Positions 1-11,014 of a DNA stretch of 64,000 nt are shown in pieces. The first letter of the stretch is position 1. Each line of letters starts with the position of its first letter. Both the position numbers and the translations under genes were made by a program. Source of the stretch: Petunia secreta (lineage: Eukaryota > Streptophyta > Magnoliopsida > Solanales > Solanaceae); NCBI GenBank assembly GCA_029990175.1, contig JARKIP010000033.1:16165001-16229000 (forward strand), given 5' to 3'. The notes below the pieces were generated by a model, which searched no databases, was not told the origin of the DNA, and saw only the letters and a program-made list of their open reading frames with translations.

Positions 1-631
1 TTCGGTTTCGGATTCACCTTTTTGGTAGTTCTTACCTCACTTCCCTTTTGATTAGGCAAGGATGTTTACTAATTGATGCCTCAACTCTTCTTCCCCTAGG
101 TACAAAGTCATAAATCCTTTGATTCAAGCTCAAACGGTACATATCGCTCTTAGCATTATATAGCAATTTCTTACTGTGCAACCATGGGTCACCTAACCAA
201 ATGTCACAAGATCGTAAAGGATATACATCACACCACACAAACACCTTATAATCCCCTTTAGAGATGAGCACTTTGGCTTCCTTAAAAATCCACACTCCAT
301 TATATTCATAGGGATGCTTCAATTTGTAGCATGATATCCTTAGCATATCAATCAATGACGGGTCAATACAATTAGCATCTGTACCATCAATCTTTAGTAA
401 GAAGCCCTTATACCCATCAACTTCAATTTCAAACCTACTCAATCTATGGTTTTGCCTAGCTTTATCCAAGTAAGAACCTGATTGGTCATGAGTAGTAAGA
501 CTATCAACTCGATCTCCTACTCCCCTTACCTCAGTCCTCATCCTCTTTATGCCACCCGAGAGGTTGGACTTAGTAACCTCGGGAGTGTAGTAGGAGCTCT
601 TTCCATCTGTATTTTCTCTATATTCAACCAT
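1..631 (-). pseudogene. L: retropepsin-like (pseudo-protease) protein, 5' part, runs off left edge
   Basis: The minus-strand frame opens at an ATG (629-631), 21 nt after a splice-acceptor-like CAG/GTAC. It reads about 199 codons to a stop at 32-34; similarity to B continues past it in another frame, so the copy is broken. The second half lines up with B (8690-9070) and with the protease of F: a beta-strand block ending in KIDGT where F has IIDSG, then NGVW, KEA, VLIS, DVYPL and LGDPW (F has DVVPM and LGRPW). The catalytic Asp seems present, but the DSG triad reads DGT. The first ~75 residues are unlike B's Asp/Tyr-rich start. No gag, RT or integrase lies in the visible part. The fold assignment is inference from aligned motifs; a protease function is doubtful. 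Confidence 0.6.
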
Positions 632-654
632 ACCTCCCTTATTGCTCCGTGTAC

Positions 655-697
655 CTGCAAAAGACATATCAAGAAACGGGGAAGGGGAAGGTTAGTA
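655..697 (-). promoter_or_regulatory. L: branch-point and 3' splice-site-like signal before the ORF
   Basis: On the minus strand TACTAAC (697-691), a perfect branch-point sequence, is followed by a C/T-rich run and TTTTGCAG ending at 655, then GTAC and the ATG 20 nt on. F and D have the same arrangement (YAG, then GTAC, then ATG). Splicing is inferred; no clear donor was found in this leader. Confidence 0.5.
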
Positions 698-1600
698 TAA
701 ACAACATCACTTGCATTCCCTCACTTTTAAAGGTGGCACTCAACACTCTTTCAATTTCACATGCCAAATACCCGCACCCAAAGATTCTTGCTATCTCTTA
801 AGAACCACGGTGCTAAGATCACCAACAAGTACGTCCAAGTATTGGTTCATAATGGAGTTTATGCGACTCTATGGAAGGATGGAACTTTTAAGTACGCACT
901 TGAAGCCAAGAAAGTTCTATGAATATTAAAAGGATTCGATTACGCACGAGTTCCTAAAAGCTCAAGAGTTAGTGCTAATTGAGTAGGACAATTACCCTAG
1001 AAATACTAACTAAGAGTTGACCAAGCAACAGACATAGAATCCTTAGAAGAAAAACTACCCGGTTGCAGAATTTAGCCTGGGGCACTCTGCCCTGGTATGG
1101 GGGCTCTCCACCCTGTGCAATTTTCTGCAATTTCCTGCGACCTGCAACTTCATTCCAAACCTAGTTTTTCCCACTTTTCACTTCTTTTCCAGCTATTTTA
1201 ACACGTCTATGCCTTCACCAACAAGGTTTAAAGGCGTTCTTCATGATTTTAATCAACACCCACTAATTTCCAACCCTAGGCAATCAATAACAAGTTTCAA
1301 GATTCAAGTTTTGCCTCAAATTTCAATTAGGGTTTTCAAGAATTGGTTCATCCACTCAAGAACATAAACAAATACAGTCGAAATGTGTTTCAATGATAAA
1401 AAATGACTGGGAAACTCCACCACAACAATCCCCAACAACAATATCGATTGGGGAATCAAAACCCAATTCATTTTCCTCCTTTTTCTTCACGTTTTTCAAT
1501 ATTTTTTTTGTCAAAAACAAAAATCAATAAAACTAAACTACAAAACCTAATCTAGGCACAATGAACAGGACTAGGAATTGTAAGAACAAATCCTTTCTTT
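698..1600 (-). other. L: untranslated leader between primer site and ORF
   Basis: About 900 nt without a convincing gene. It holds a GC-rich word island at about 1078-1120 (GGGGCACTCTGCCCTGG and a close repeat) that uses the same kind of word as the LTR of this element (2040-2300). F, B and D have leaders of similar length with A-rich tracts. Confidence 0.5.
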
Positions 1601-1612
1601 GCTCTGATACCA
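1601..1612 (-). promoter_or_regulatory. L: primer-binding site, initiator-Met tRNA
   Basis: The minus strand reads TGGTATCAGAGC, the perfect 12-nt site complementary to the 3' end of initiator-Met tRNA. It lies a few bases from the LTR end and sets the element's orientation and 5' LTR. Confidence 0.85.
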
Positions 1613-1617
1613 ACAGA

Positions 1618-2404
1618 TGCAAGCAAAATTATGCGGAAGCAATAAAAGATAGAATTCAAGCAATCAACAAGAAAGATAGATAGGAAGAACATAAATAAGA
1701 AGAAAGAATGGATTAAACTCACAAAATAGTATTAATCCAAGAAGAATAGAGACTTAAACCAATCAATGGAATCATTCTAAGGACGCTCCATGGGTTCCAG
1801 GTTGTAGAGATAAATTGAAGCTTAAGAGCATCTACAAGGCAAACACGCTTGTTTTTAATTCTCTGTGTAATAATGAACTAACTGATGAAATAAACCTAAG
1901 TGTTCCATTTTATAGTGTTTGTTCCACACATCTAAATGTTCAAAAATTAGCCACAAGTTGGCAAACAAGCAAAGCCACGCAGGGCCAATTAAATAACTAA
2001 GTCTAAAAAACTAGGAAAGAATCCAGCCATGACTGTCTGCAAAAGGGCGCCCTGCCCTGGAGGGTCCTGAGAGCTCTTCTTCCAAGTAACACTGAGGGAG
2101 CTCTGCCCTAGGCTGAGGACGCTCCGCCCTGGCTAATCCAGAGAGCTCAAAATTCAACACTTAGCCAATTTTTGGGGACTTCTGAGTATGGGCGCACCAC
2201 CCTCTTTAGGAGGCGCTCCGTCCCTTGGAGTTGCATTGCCTGGTAGCCTCTGAACTTCTCTTGGCACCTTGCCCTTAGATATGGGCGGTCCACCCCTGGG
2301 AGAATTATAGTTGCGCTCTTCTAACTCTCATCCGAAGCTCGCCTTCTCATCTCTGTAGCTTGACTCATGAAGGTTGGCAACTTGTCTCAGATTGAATTTC
2401 ATCA
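1618..2404 (-). repeat. L: 5' LTR (right boundary approximate)
   Basis: The LTR end next to the primer site is TG on the plus strand at 1618 (CA on the element strand). The other end is probably near 2404, where the element strand would start TGATGAAATT; about 787 bp, similar to the 645-812 bp of B, F and D. TATAAAA lies on the minus strand at 1914-1908, with a GC-rich island (GGCGCCCTGCCCTGG-type words) upstream at about 2040-2300. No second LTR is in the window, so the outer boundary and target duplication are not proven. Confidence 0.5.
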
Positions 2405-2687
2405 CCCTCCATCCCAATTTATATGACATAATTTAACTTTGCACGGAGTTTAAGAAATAAGGATTGACCTTGTAAAGTTTCATTACCCTTGTTAGATATA
2501 AAGAAAAAGTAAGAGAGAGAAGATTGGAGTAATTAAAAAGTTATTGGTAGCTTTTAATGTAGGTATGGACCAACAAGGATAAAATAGAAATGATGTTGTT
2601 AATTAGTTTTCAAATAAGAAAGTGTGTCATTATTTTTAGGACAGACCAAAAAGGAAAGTGTGTCACATAAATTGGGACGGAGTGAGT
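2403..2687. mobile_element. Stowaway-like MITE
   Basis: About 285 bp of AT-rich DNA with imperfect inverted ends: CCCTCCATCCCAATTTATAT at the left and, inverted, ATAAATTGGGACGGAGTGAG at the right. The CTCCCTCCRTYCC-type terminus is typical of Stowaway elements, which duplicate TA; TA follows the right end. Sub-terminal motifs (GCACGGAGTTTAAGAAA) also match that style. It has no coding capacity. It abuts the probable end of the L LTR. Confidence 0.7.
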
Positions 2688-3947
2688 AATAAATGAACAA
2701 GTAAATAAATAAAAAAGTAGTAGAGAAAATGACTAATTCAAGGGATGTAAACATAGATTTGATCTACCAGAATCCTACTCATGTGTTTAAATAATATTTT
2801 AACGAATTCAACTTGGTTCTTCCTATTGAATACTTGCTTTATATTCATAATTATTCACTTTCATATAATAATAGTATCGTTCAGTCGTTCACTAACCAAT
2901 TTTCTAATAAATTAATGAAGATATGTAGGAATACAAGTATACAGTTCACCATACGGATCAATGGTCACAAATCACCTATTTGACAACTTAAGTAATGCCT
3001 TTATTTTAGGTTGAAAGATTGCTAAGTTTAACCCTAACGTATGAATCTATCCCTAGATACACAAGAATAAAGAGAACAATCAATTGGCAATACTTCCAAT
3101 CAAAAGCAAGCAAAAGGTAAACACTTAGATAGGAAGAATTAACAAGTTTCAGTCATTAAAATAATAATTCATAACACATAAATATTGGAGTCGTTCAGTC
3201 AACCCTAGAATGGGTGATTTAGCTACTCATAGTCATGTTCTAAGACAAAAAATAAATATAAGCATGTAAATCTACACAAAAGATGATAGGTGGATGAGGA
3301 GAAGCCTTGAATCTTGATTTTCTCTCTTTCTTGCCTTATTTGGGTGTAAAATTTGCCAAAAGTCCCGTCAAAATAGGTTATAGGAGGTATTTATAGTGTA
3401 GGAACCAGTATAGGACCAAAACACCCTCGCAAAACTCGATCTGGGCAATTTTCAGTAGATCGTGCCTTCCTGTTATGATTTTTTGAACACACGAAAGCCT
3501 CAGTATCTATAACATTTAGTTGCACCATGTGCAACCATGTATCCACACGCCGTGTAGCACAATGTGTGCTCCTATTTTTTTCGTGCAATTTTATTCCTTC
3601 TTCCGGCCTTCGTTCGCACGACCCTCGGGTTACTACTTAGACTTCAAAATCCTTGATTTACATCAATTATGCTCCAAGAACGCCTCAAATTATCATTGTA
3701 ATCCCTACAACATAACACACACCAAATGAGAGAAATTTCGTTTAAAATACGTAGAGATAACGCATGTAGAAGCATGATACACGAGGAAAAGGCAGGTGAA
3801 ATATAAAAATATCTAGCCTCGTATTAGTTATGCAACAAGTGAGTCATTTTTACATAGGGAAAAGTCAAATTAAATGTGAACTATGCAATGATCTAGATTC
3901 TAAATTTGAAGAACATAGTCAATATTATGATGGCAGAATTAATACTG
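2688..3947. other. AT-rich relic DNA, possibly an old Athila-type LTR
   Basis: There is no gene. Order and composition resemble the C-element LTR in the same orientation: an AT-rich half, TATTTATAG near 3390, a cluster around 3540-3640 including TTCGTGCAATTT and TTCGCACGACC, and an AT-rich tail. The similarity is by eye and weak. The last five bases before A (3948-3952, cacgt) are A's target duplication. Confidence 0.25.
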
Positions 3948-3952
3948 CACGT

Positions 3953-5439
3953 TGATGCGTGACAAGTTTTCATACTTTAACTCGCTCAAACTTTTGTCTT
4001 TGAACCCAAAAGTGACCAATCCTTAGGAAAGATTGATGTACTTTTCTTGGTTTCAAGTGTTCAGGTTGAATAGAAGAGTTAGATACCAAAAAGAGCAAGA
4101 ATGCCCAAGATAGTTATCAAGATTCAAGAAGCTACAGAAACATTGAAATGGCGGGCGGCCATGCTAGGGGCACCCGCCCTTTCTCTAGATGGGAAGCCAT
4201 GCTGAGTGCCAAACTGGGCAGCTGAAACCCCCAGCCCTTTGGAGGAGGCTAAAGAAGTGGGAGAACTATTGAGAAGGCAACTGCCCATGCAAGAGGCAGG
4301 CGTCATTTGCTGCAGTCAAGGAAAAGATGCTGAGAGAAAAGGCGACTACATTTCATGGCTGCACTTCACCCTCTCGTGGAAGAGAAGAAAAGGCGGTTGC
4401 CAAATGTGAAAGGTGGCCGCCCTCTCATACAACTCCAGAAAAGGGCGTCAGTCTATGTCCAAGAGGCGACAGCCCTTTCGCCCAATCCAACTCTAGAACT
4501 CAACCCTTTGCCAAAAAGGCCCTCTCCCAACCTGCAAATAGCAATTTTATAATTAGTTTTAGCAAACACTATATATAGCTAAAAATAGGTTTTTGAACAC
4601 AACTTACAATTCACTTTAGTTGAGAGGCATGATACAGACAAAAGACCATTTCCTCTTTGTTAAGCTTCTTTGGATTATGAAGAACATCATCATACTTTGT
4701 AAGAATCTTTACCATTTTGCTATATTAATGCATTATTCATTAATTGCAAATCTTGATTCATTACATAAGTATGAGTAGCTAAATCATCCATTAGGGTGCT
4801 AACTAAATCCTAGACCAATAATCAAATGGGTATTGTATAATAAGCTTCTAAACACTTAGGAATACCCCCATTTCACTATTTTTAATTCCATTACAATAAC
4901 TTGAGGTGTACAACTCAAGTTGAGCCTAATAGTACTAGACTTACACCGAAAACGTACATCTAAGAATGGAAAGTGTAGTGATGGGGTACCGAGGGTAGGT
5001 GCATTCCGTCTACTCTTGGTTAACGGGTTGAACACCGAAAGGGGGATACCTTACTTGGGATTAGTTGCTAGTGCTCAAAGCATCAACTCTTAGTACCGAA
5101 AGGGAAATATTTCGTAGTCTAGACTCTTCACCAAAATAGGTGAGTTGGGTATATGTGAGTAAGGTCCTTTGGGTGACCTAGTGTGTGAAGAAGCTTATAA
5201 CTAACTCATTAGATTAGAGGGCTATGGGAGATTAGAATCCTAGTTTTTACTAATGGTCAAAACTAGCATTAATTTGCTTTCACATTAGCCATAGCTAAAC
5301 TTCTTCAATTTTAGGATTAACTTACTAAAACAAGAAAACTTGAGCAAACTCAACTAAGATTAGTCTCGTGCAAGTCCTCGTGTTGTTCCCTACTTCGATT
5401 CGGGTATTTGTGACCCATTCCCTTAATTGGGACCCATCA
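3953..5439 (+). repeat. A: 5' LTR
   Basis: Starts TGATGC and ends CCCATCA. The TATA box TATATATAG is at 4570-4578. Upstream (4140-4520) lies an island of GC-rich words of the GGCGRCCGCCC kind. Repeated short blocks with CCGAAAGGG (about 5030-5110) lie downstream of the presumed start site. Confidence 0.9.
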
Positions 5440-5444
5440 TAAAT

Positions 5445-5462
5445 TAGCACCGTCACCGGGGA
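5445..5462 (+). promoter_or_regulatory. A: primer-binding site, Asp-tRNA type
   Basis: TAGCACCGTCACCGGGGA resembles the TGGCGCCG..CCGGGGA site complementary to tRNA-Asp used by Athila elements, with a few mutations. It lies 5 nt after the LTR. The leader to the first ATG (5571) is only about 110 nt, unlike the long leaders of B, F, D and L. Confidence 0.6.
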
Positions 5463-5570
5463 CTTCGGTAGACCATTTAGTTGAATTAGTTTAAGTTCTT
5501 GTTGTTAGTAAGCTTAATCCGAGCATCTTTCACTTTTTCTTTTGGTTTTCTTTGACTTTTTAGATATTTA

Positions 5571-6344
5571 ATGAAAATGCTACCAAGAATAGCAAACCCA
5601 ACAACTAATGTGGAAGGTGTAGCAAATCAACAAGGAGATGACCCACCACCTCCTCCGCCACCTAATGATATTATAGAGGATGGTGTTTAAGACAATGTAG
5701 AGATACTTGACCCACCGGTGGAGCAAGTAGATGGAGCACAACCGAATGCTCAAGATCAAGATGCTAGAGCAAGGAGGAATGCAAGAAGGGAGCAAGTAAG
5801 TGATGATGGTTTTTTGGAGCCATTGTGCCTTCACCCATCAGAGCCACGACCAAATTTCAAATGCCCATGGCCGCTATGAATTCACTTGACAATCGAGCTT
5901 TGTTTGGAGGAGAAGAAGATGAAAATCCCAACTAGCATCTTCAAACATTCCTTGAGATTTGCGCTCTTACTAGACATTCTGGGGTGACCGATGATTTTTT
6001 TTGCCTTAAACTAATCCCATTCTCATTAAAAGGGAAAGCTAAGGATTGGTTGGATGCTTTGCGAAAGAGGAGCATTCACAATTGGGATGAATTGGTAAAA
6101 GTCTTTCTTGATGAGTACTTTCCACCGGGCAAGTTTATGGATTTGAGGGATGATATATACTACTTTCAACAACATGTGGGTGTACCCTTGCATAAAGCTT
6201 GGGAAAGGCTTTTAAAACTCATTCACACTTGTCCTGGTCATGGTTTTTCTGATAGAGTTCTATTGGAGACTTTCTATGGAGGTCTTGATGACAACAATCA
6301 AACCACCATAAACAATGTTGCTCAAGGAGAAACAATAGAGGGTA
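5571..6344 (+). pseudogene. A: gag, 5' part (broken and cut by B)
   Basis: The frame opens at ATG 5571 with a proline-rich stretch (DDPPPPPPND) and a stop at 5688-5690. The better part, from 5984, reads as a capsid domain: FSLKGKAKDWLDAL, then DELVKVFLDEYFPP, LHKAWERLLKLIHTCPGHGF and a Y-G-G-L end. These are landmarks of Athila and other Ty3/gypsy Gag proteins that form the virus-like particle. The frame runs into B at 6345 and resumes at 11719. At least one stop and one frameshift precede 5984. Confidence 0.75.
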
Positions 6345-6989
6345 TGATGCAATCCGGATTGGTATCCAAAGCCGTGGGGAGTTTACGCTCAACATGCGGG
6401 ACTTAGAACGCTTGAAAGAGAGCTTGGAAACTAGGAGTCAAGTCAAAGAAGGCAAAAAGACCAAACTGCAAGCTTGCTGGAATTCTGGAAAAGGCAATAC
6501 ATTGTGCGATCGCGAGCTTGTCTGCGCGATCGCGATGAAGGTCCAATTGATCTGCGCGATCGCGATGAATACTTGATCAGACAGCTTTCCATAATTAGCT
6601 GAAGGGGCATTTTAGGCCATTTATTATTGTTTAATTAGGCTTACGGGACTCATATATGGGAAAACTATATAAGCTTCCCTTAGTCTTTCATTTCATAAGT
6701 AAGTTTTGGATTGATAGTTGAGAATAGAGATAGATTAGGCCGAGCCTATCTTGTGAAAGCCCGAGGCTCCATGAAATCCTTTACTTGGAACCGAATGGAT
6801 GTCATCCTAGTATGAATCCTTGTTAGGTTCAAGTTTCATTCTCTCCCTTGGATAATCAATCATGCTTTGATTCGAATTATCCATTCTTTCTTCTATTTTC
6901 TGTTCTTCCCCGCCCCTTATTTCCTTGGTATCGTGTTTACTTGCTTCCACGTCTCTTTATTTTACTTCCGCGTAGTTTGGTTAATATCA
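6345..6989 (+). repeat. B: 5' LTR
   Basis: TGATGCAATCCGG to AATATCA. Three GCGATCGCG words (6506-6514, 6526-6534, 6556-6564) stand about 100 nt upstream of TATATAA (6666-6672). The 3' LTR has four words at the same place. Confidence 0.9.
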
Positions 6990-6991
6990 TT

Positions 6992-7003
6992 TAGTATCAG
7001 AGC
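6992..7003 (+). promoter_or_regulatory. B: primer-binding site, initiator-Met tRNA
   Basis: TAGTATCAGAGC, one base off TGGTATCAGAGC, two bases after the LTR end. Confidence 0.85.
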
Positions 7004-7696
7004 ATGGTTTAGGTTTCGTTCTTACGAATCCACGTTCCTTGTTCATCGTGTCTTTAGATTCGTGTTCTTATTGTTATTGTTCTTATTAAAAAAAAAAAGA
7101 TGAAAAATTTAAATTCGTGTTGTGAGACGAATTCCCCAACCATTGAAAAGTATTGGGGATTGATCTATATTATTTTCCCATTGATTTGGTACCCACATAT
7201 CACGTTTTGGTGATACAGATTGAAAATTTGAAAATCAAAGTTCCCATTTTTGAAACCCTTGTTCTTGAGCTTGAAGACATTGATTCTTGAGTTTGATTGT
7301 TTGTTTGGTCGTAAAATTCATCAGGGATTGTTGGGAAACACATTATACATCTTTGGCTACCTTGGGAATTGAAAAACAAGTTGAATTGAGTTGATTCGAG
7401 TGAAAAGTTGAAGTTCAAATTCAGAATTCTGGTTCAGCAGCAGCAGACCTGCGCGATCGCGCCCCTGTCCATGCGACCGCGCCAGTCAGTCAATTCCTCT
7501 GTACGAACGCACTCATCCATCACAATCGCAAAGTGAATAATTAAAATTTGGAGTTCTTGTGCTGCGCGATCACGTGCTTCGTGACGCGATAGCGAAGGGT
7601 AACATTTTTCCAAAATTCCTGTTTTAGGACAGAATGTTCGCAACAGCTTCCGAACATTTTCCAATCACCAAAACTCCAATTGTTTCATCAAATATG
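7004..7696 (+). other. B: leader exon with GCGATCGCG island
   Basis: Untranslated. A poly-A tract lies near 7087. A second island of the LTR word sits at 7451-7590, including the 12-nt palindrome GCGCGATCGCGC (7451-7462) and decayed copies, about 100 nt before the candidate splice donor. Confidence 0.6.
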
Positions 7697-8118
7697 GTGA
7701 GTTTCTAGATCAGAAACAAAATTTCATCCAAATCCGAATCCATTTCGTGCCAATTCGATTCGAGTCTTTCTTGTGTCACTTCCTTAGTAGTCTTGTAACT
7801 TCTCTCTTTTGGTTTCATTGCTTGTTCCTTTGTTCCTAGTCTGCTTGTGTGTCGTTATTCGTTTATTGGTGTCTTATAAACTCCATTCTGAACCTATACT
7901 TGGGCGTGCTAGTTGTTGATCTTCTCACTTTGGTTCCTATAAAGGGGATAAGGCTATCTTTGAGAGGAGAAAGGCTAACAGTGGTGAGAACAATAGAGTG
8001 TGGTCATAAAAGCCAAAGACCTTGAGTGTATACACGAATGGAAAGAAAAATGAGTGAACATTACTTGAGTGATACACGTGAGGGAGTGAACTAGGTCCTT
8101 TACTCTTATTTGTTATAG
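7697..8118 (+). other. B: candidate leader intron
   Basis: GTGAGT at 7697 and TTGTTATAG ending at 8118, two bases before ATG 8121. F has the same donor context (GTGAGTTTCTAGATCA) and an acceptor at the same relative place. The 422-nt span is otherwise non-coding. Inference from two related copies; no RNA evidence. Confidence 0.45.
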
Positions 8119-8120
8119 CT

Positions 8121-10837
8121 ATGGCTTCGGATAATGATTGTGGAGGGTATAGTTCATGTGGAGATGATGGAGACTATGGTTCCTATGATGGTGATGATGG
8201 GTGTTGCTATGATGATTCTGGGAACTATGGTTCGTATGAGGATGAAGTGGGTCACTATGATGATCGTGAGGTTGATGAGGACTATGAAGCTCATGATGAT
8301 GAATGTGTTGATCCTTATGCTTCTAGTCAAGAATCCGAAGATGGTGACACTTTAAGGTATGATGTTCCTAATGGTATGCAAGGGAGTAGTAGAGGTCCTT
8401 CCATTAGTGTGCTAAAGGGGTTAATGCTCCTAACTTCCATGTGAAGGCTGGAGTGAGAAGTGGTGTTGCTCTTGCTACCAAAGGCTTGTATGGTTCTAAC
8501 AATGCTAGGAGTAGAAGTAGTAGGAGTGCTGCCATTGACTATGAGACTTCTTCCTCGACTTTCAACAACACTTTTAATTTTGGAAGAGTGACGGAAAGTG
8601 GAAGTTACACTATCAATATTGCTAGTAGATAAGGGATAAGGGAGACCCACGTTGTTGGTGTTGATACTCTTGGACATTCAAGATCTTCCTTGGATGTACG
8701 TATACGATCCTTGGTTGAAAGTAGGTTCGTTATTGAGGTAAATAATGTTGGAGGAAACTTGCTCAAAATTGGTGAATCCGATGCCAATTACATTAGCCCC
8801 TCTTTGGTTAAGAGTCAAAAGATACAATGCCAAGCTAAAAGGCAACCTTGCAAGTCGAATGGAGTGTGAGTTTCAAAAGAAGCTCGGGTACTCATATCTC
8901 ATAGGGGTTATAGAGAATATGCTTGGTGTGATGTGTATCCCTTGCCCTATTATGATGTCTTTCTAGGTGATCCATGGATGGCCAACAAAGAGTTTGAGTA
9001 TAGTGCTAAACGGGATGTATATCTAATGGCAGTAGGTCAATGGGTATATGAGCTTGAACCCTACGGATTGAGGGGTAAAATGTCACTTAGTTATTATTCT
9101 TGGGTCATGCAAAGGAGAAAGGAGCAAGAACTTCATTCGATGGTTGAAACTGAGCAATCGAGAAGTCCTACAAATACAAGAATTGGTGAGACTAGTGCTA
9201 GAAAAGAGTTGACAAGTGTCAACAAGGTGAACCCGAATCCATAAGCTTCAAAGCGAAGTGGTTCACCAACAAAAAAGAATGAGACTTCAAGTGATGAGTC
9301 TCTAAGTCCTAGATTCTGGGTTGATGTTAAAAGTCCACCTACTCCGGCTATGGGTATTATTGGGCCTCGTCCTAATTCGCTCGAATTTGAGAGACAAAAG
9401 ATTGAGAGGAGTAAGGGAGTGACTGGTGACAACTCTCGAATGGAAAAAGGAGAGGTTGTGTTGAGTGATGTGACTGAGTTGTCACCACCCAAATCTACAC
9501 CCGGCCTTGAAAAGAAAATGAGGGAAAAGAAAGAGGGAAAAAGAATCATTGAGAGTGAGGACACCCTTTATTCTAACCTTAACCCTTTATCTTTTTCTTC
9601 TACTTGTGTGAGTTCTTGTGTAGGTACTTTTGGAGGCCAACCAATGGCGCCTCAATCATGTTCCAAGATAGGAGAACAAGGTGAAGAAGATCTTCAATGT
9701 AAGCTTCAAGGTGAAGGAACAATTCATGACACTTCAAGTGCATTGAGTGAGCAAGATGGCCACTCCAAGGTATATGATAGTTCTTCCCTTCAGCATGTTA
9801 CTTCCTTGTCATGTGATAGTGTTTGTGAAAACTCTATACTAGTTGATGAATTGTGTGATTACAATGTGTTTGCAACTAGTGTAGAGTCGGTTGGTCAACT
9901 TGTGTGTGATTGTAAACCACTAGTTGAGAGGGATGATAAGCCACATCATGATGTGAGCTCGGTTTTCATTGAACCTCTCCTTAGTGAAGAATGTGTAGTT
10001 GACCGTGCTTGTGAACCTTTGTATGGCACCCCACCTATATTTGATAAAGGGGAAGATGAGTTGAATGAATACCCTATTCTTTCCCTTGATGAATTGCTTG
10101 ATAATGGTGGACCTATGTGTCGTAGTGAGAATGGTTGTGACCTTGTGGAGTCTCTAGAGTGTGAGATGCATCGATTTGTTTTCGATGACTCCTCAAGTGA
10201 GAGTGAAGAACCTAGTCTTGATGGTATGCTTTTGTTTGATCATAAAATTGAGGTGCATGCTTTTACATTCTCATTGTTTGAAGACAATCTCAATTGTGAT
10301 AGAGAATTGTATCTGACTAGGGTTGGTAGTAAAATAGAACCTCCATGGTTTGTAAAGTTAGACTCTTTGGATGATCCATTGTTTGGAATTCCAAGTGAGA
10401 AGAGTGGTCTTGATGTTGGTCGTATTGAATCATCTTCTAGTAGTCCTAGCCTTCGTTGTGTGGACTACAATGATGAAGAACCTATTTTGGAGACCTTCTT
10501 TTGGCGTTTGTCAAGTAAGGGAGATTGTCTTGGAGTTGGATTTGGAGGTGAGGAAGTCACTCTTGGAGCGTGTAAGAGTGCTTCCAAGAAGGGGAGTGGA
10601 GTATTTGATGTTAGTTGTCAATTGAACTATTTTGTTTACTCCACCCCACATATTGGTCACACCTTGGGTGTTGAGCATGCCAAAGCCAATGTATCACACT
10701 GTGATAATATTAATTTGAAGACTTGGTGTGTTGATCATACGCTTAGGGGTCATAGGAAATTTGATTGCTATATCTTGCATGTTCCATATCCTATTGATCT
10801 CTTTACTTATCCTAGTGTTGGATGCACTCCTTGTTGA
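8121..10837 (+). pseudogene. B: long ORF, acidic N-terminus, pseudo-retropepsin domain, novel C-terminal region
   Basis: About 900 codons in one gene, broken by one frameshift near 8430 and in-frame stops at 8630, 8867 and 9242; the last 530 codons are open. Residues 1-100 are rich in Asp, Tyr and Gly (DDGDYGSYDGDD). Codons around 8690-9070 match the protein of L and, more distantly, the retropepsins of F and D: LLKI, DANYI.PSL, KEARVLIS, WCDVYPL, LGDPW. The active-site position reads KIGES, so the catalytic Asp is gone. The TGA at 8867 sits where L has Trp. The C-terminal part (about 9245-10837) is acidic, Ser/Cys-rich and ends in VGCTPC; I do not recognise it. It lacks a CCHC knuckle, YxDD and DDE motifs. 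A structural or trans-acting role is possible but unproven. Confidence 0.7.
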
Positions 10838-10996
10838 GCCAAGAAGTTATTGTTTCCTTTGGGGACATAAGCTTTTTAATTGATATTGATGCTTGGCTCT
10901 ACCATAAGAGTGTGTTTTCCACACTTTTCGACACTAACCTACTCTTGGGGTAGGAAGTTCGTTTGTCTTTACCTTTCTTGTCGGTCTTGTTGGCTT
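10838..10996 (+). other. B: 3' untranslated stretch
   Basis: 160 nt between the ORF stop and the pre-PPT hairpin; no feature seen. Confidence 0.4.
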
Positions 10997-11014
10997 GATT
11001 TCGAGGACGAAATC
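10997..11014 (+). promoter_or_regulatory. B: pre-PPT hairpin
   Basis: GATTTCG-AGGA-CGAAATC: a perfect 7-bp stem with an AGGA loop. It ends 18 nt before the 3' LTR (11033). The gap holds the polypurine tract. Confidence 0.75.

Noticed and set aside
8134..8355. Met-rich open frame overlapping the start of the B gene
   Set aside because: Shifted-frame reading of the Asp/Gly/Tyr-rich GATGATG repeats.
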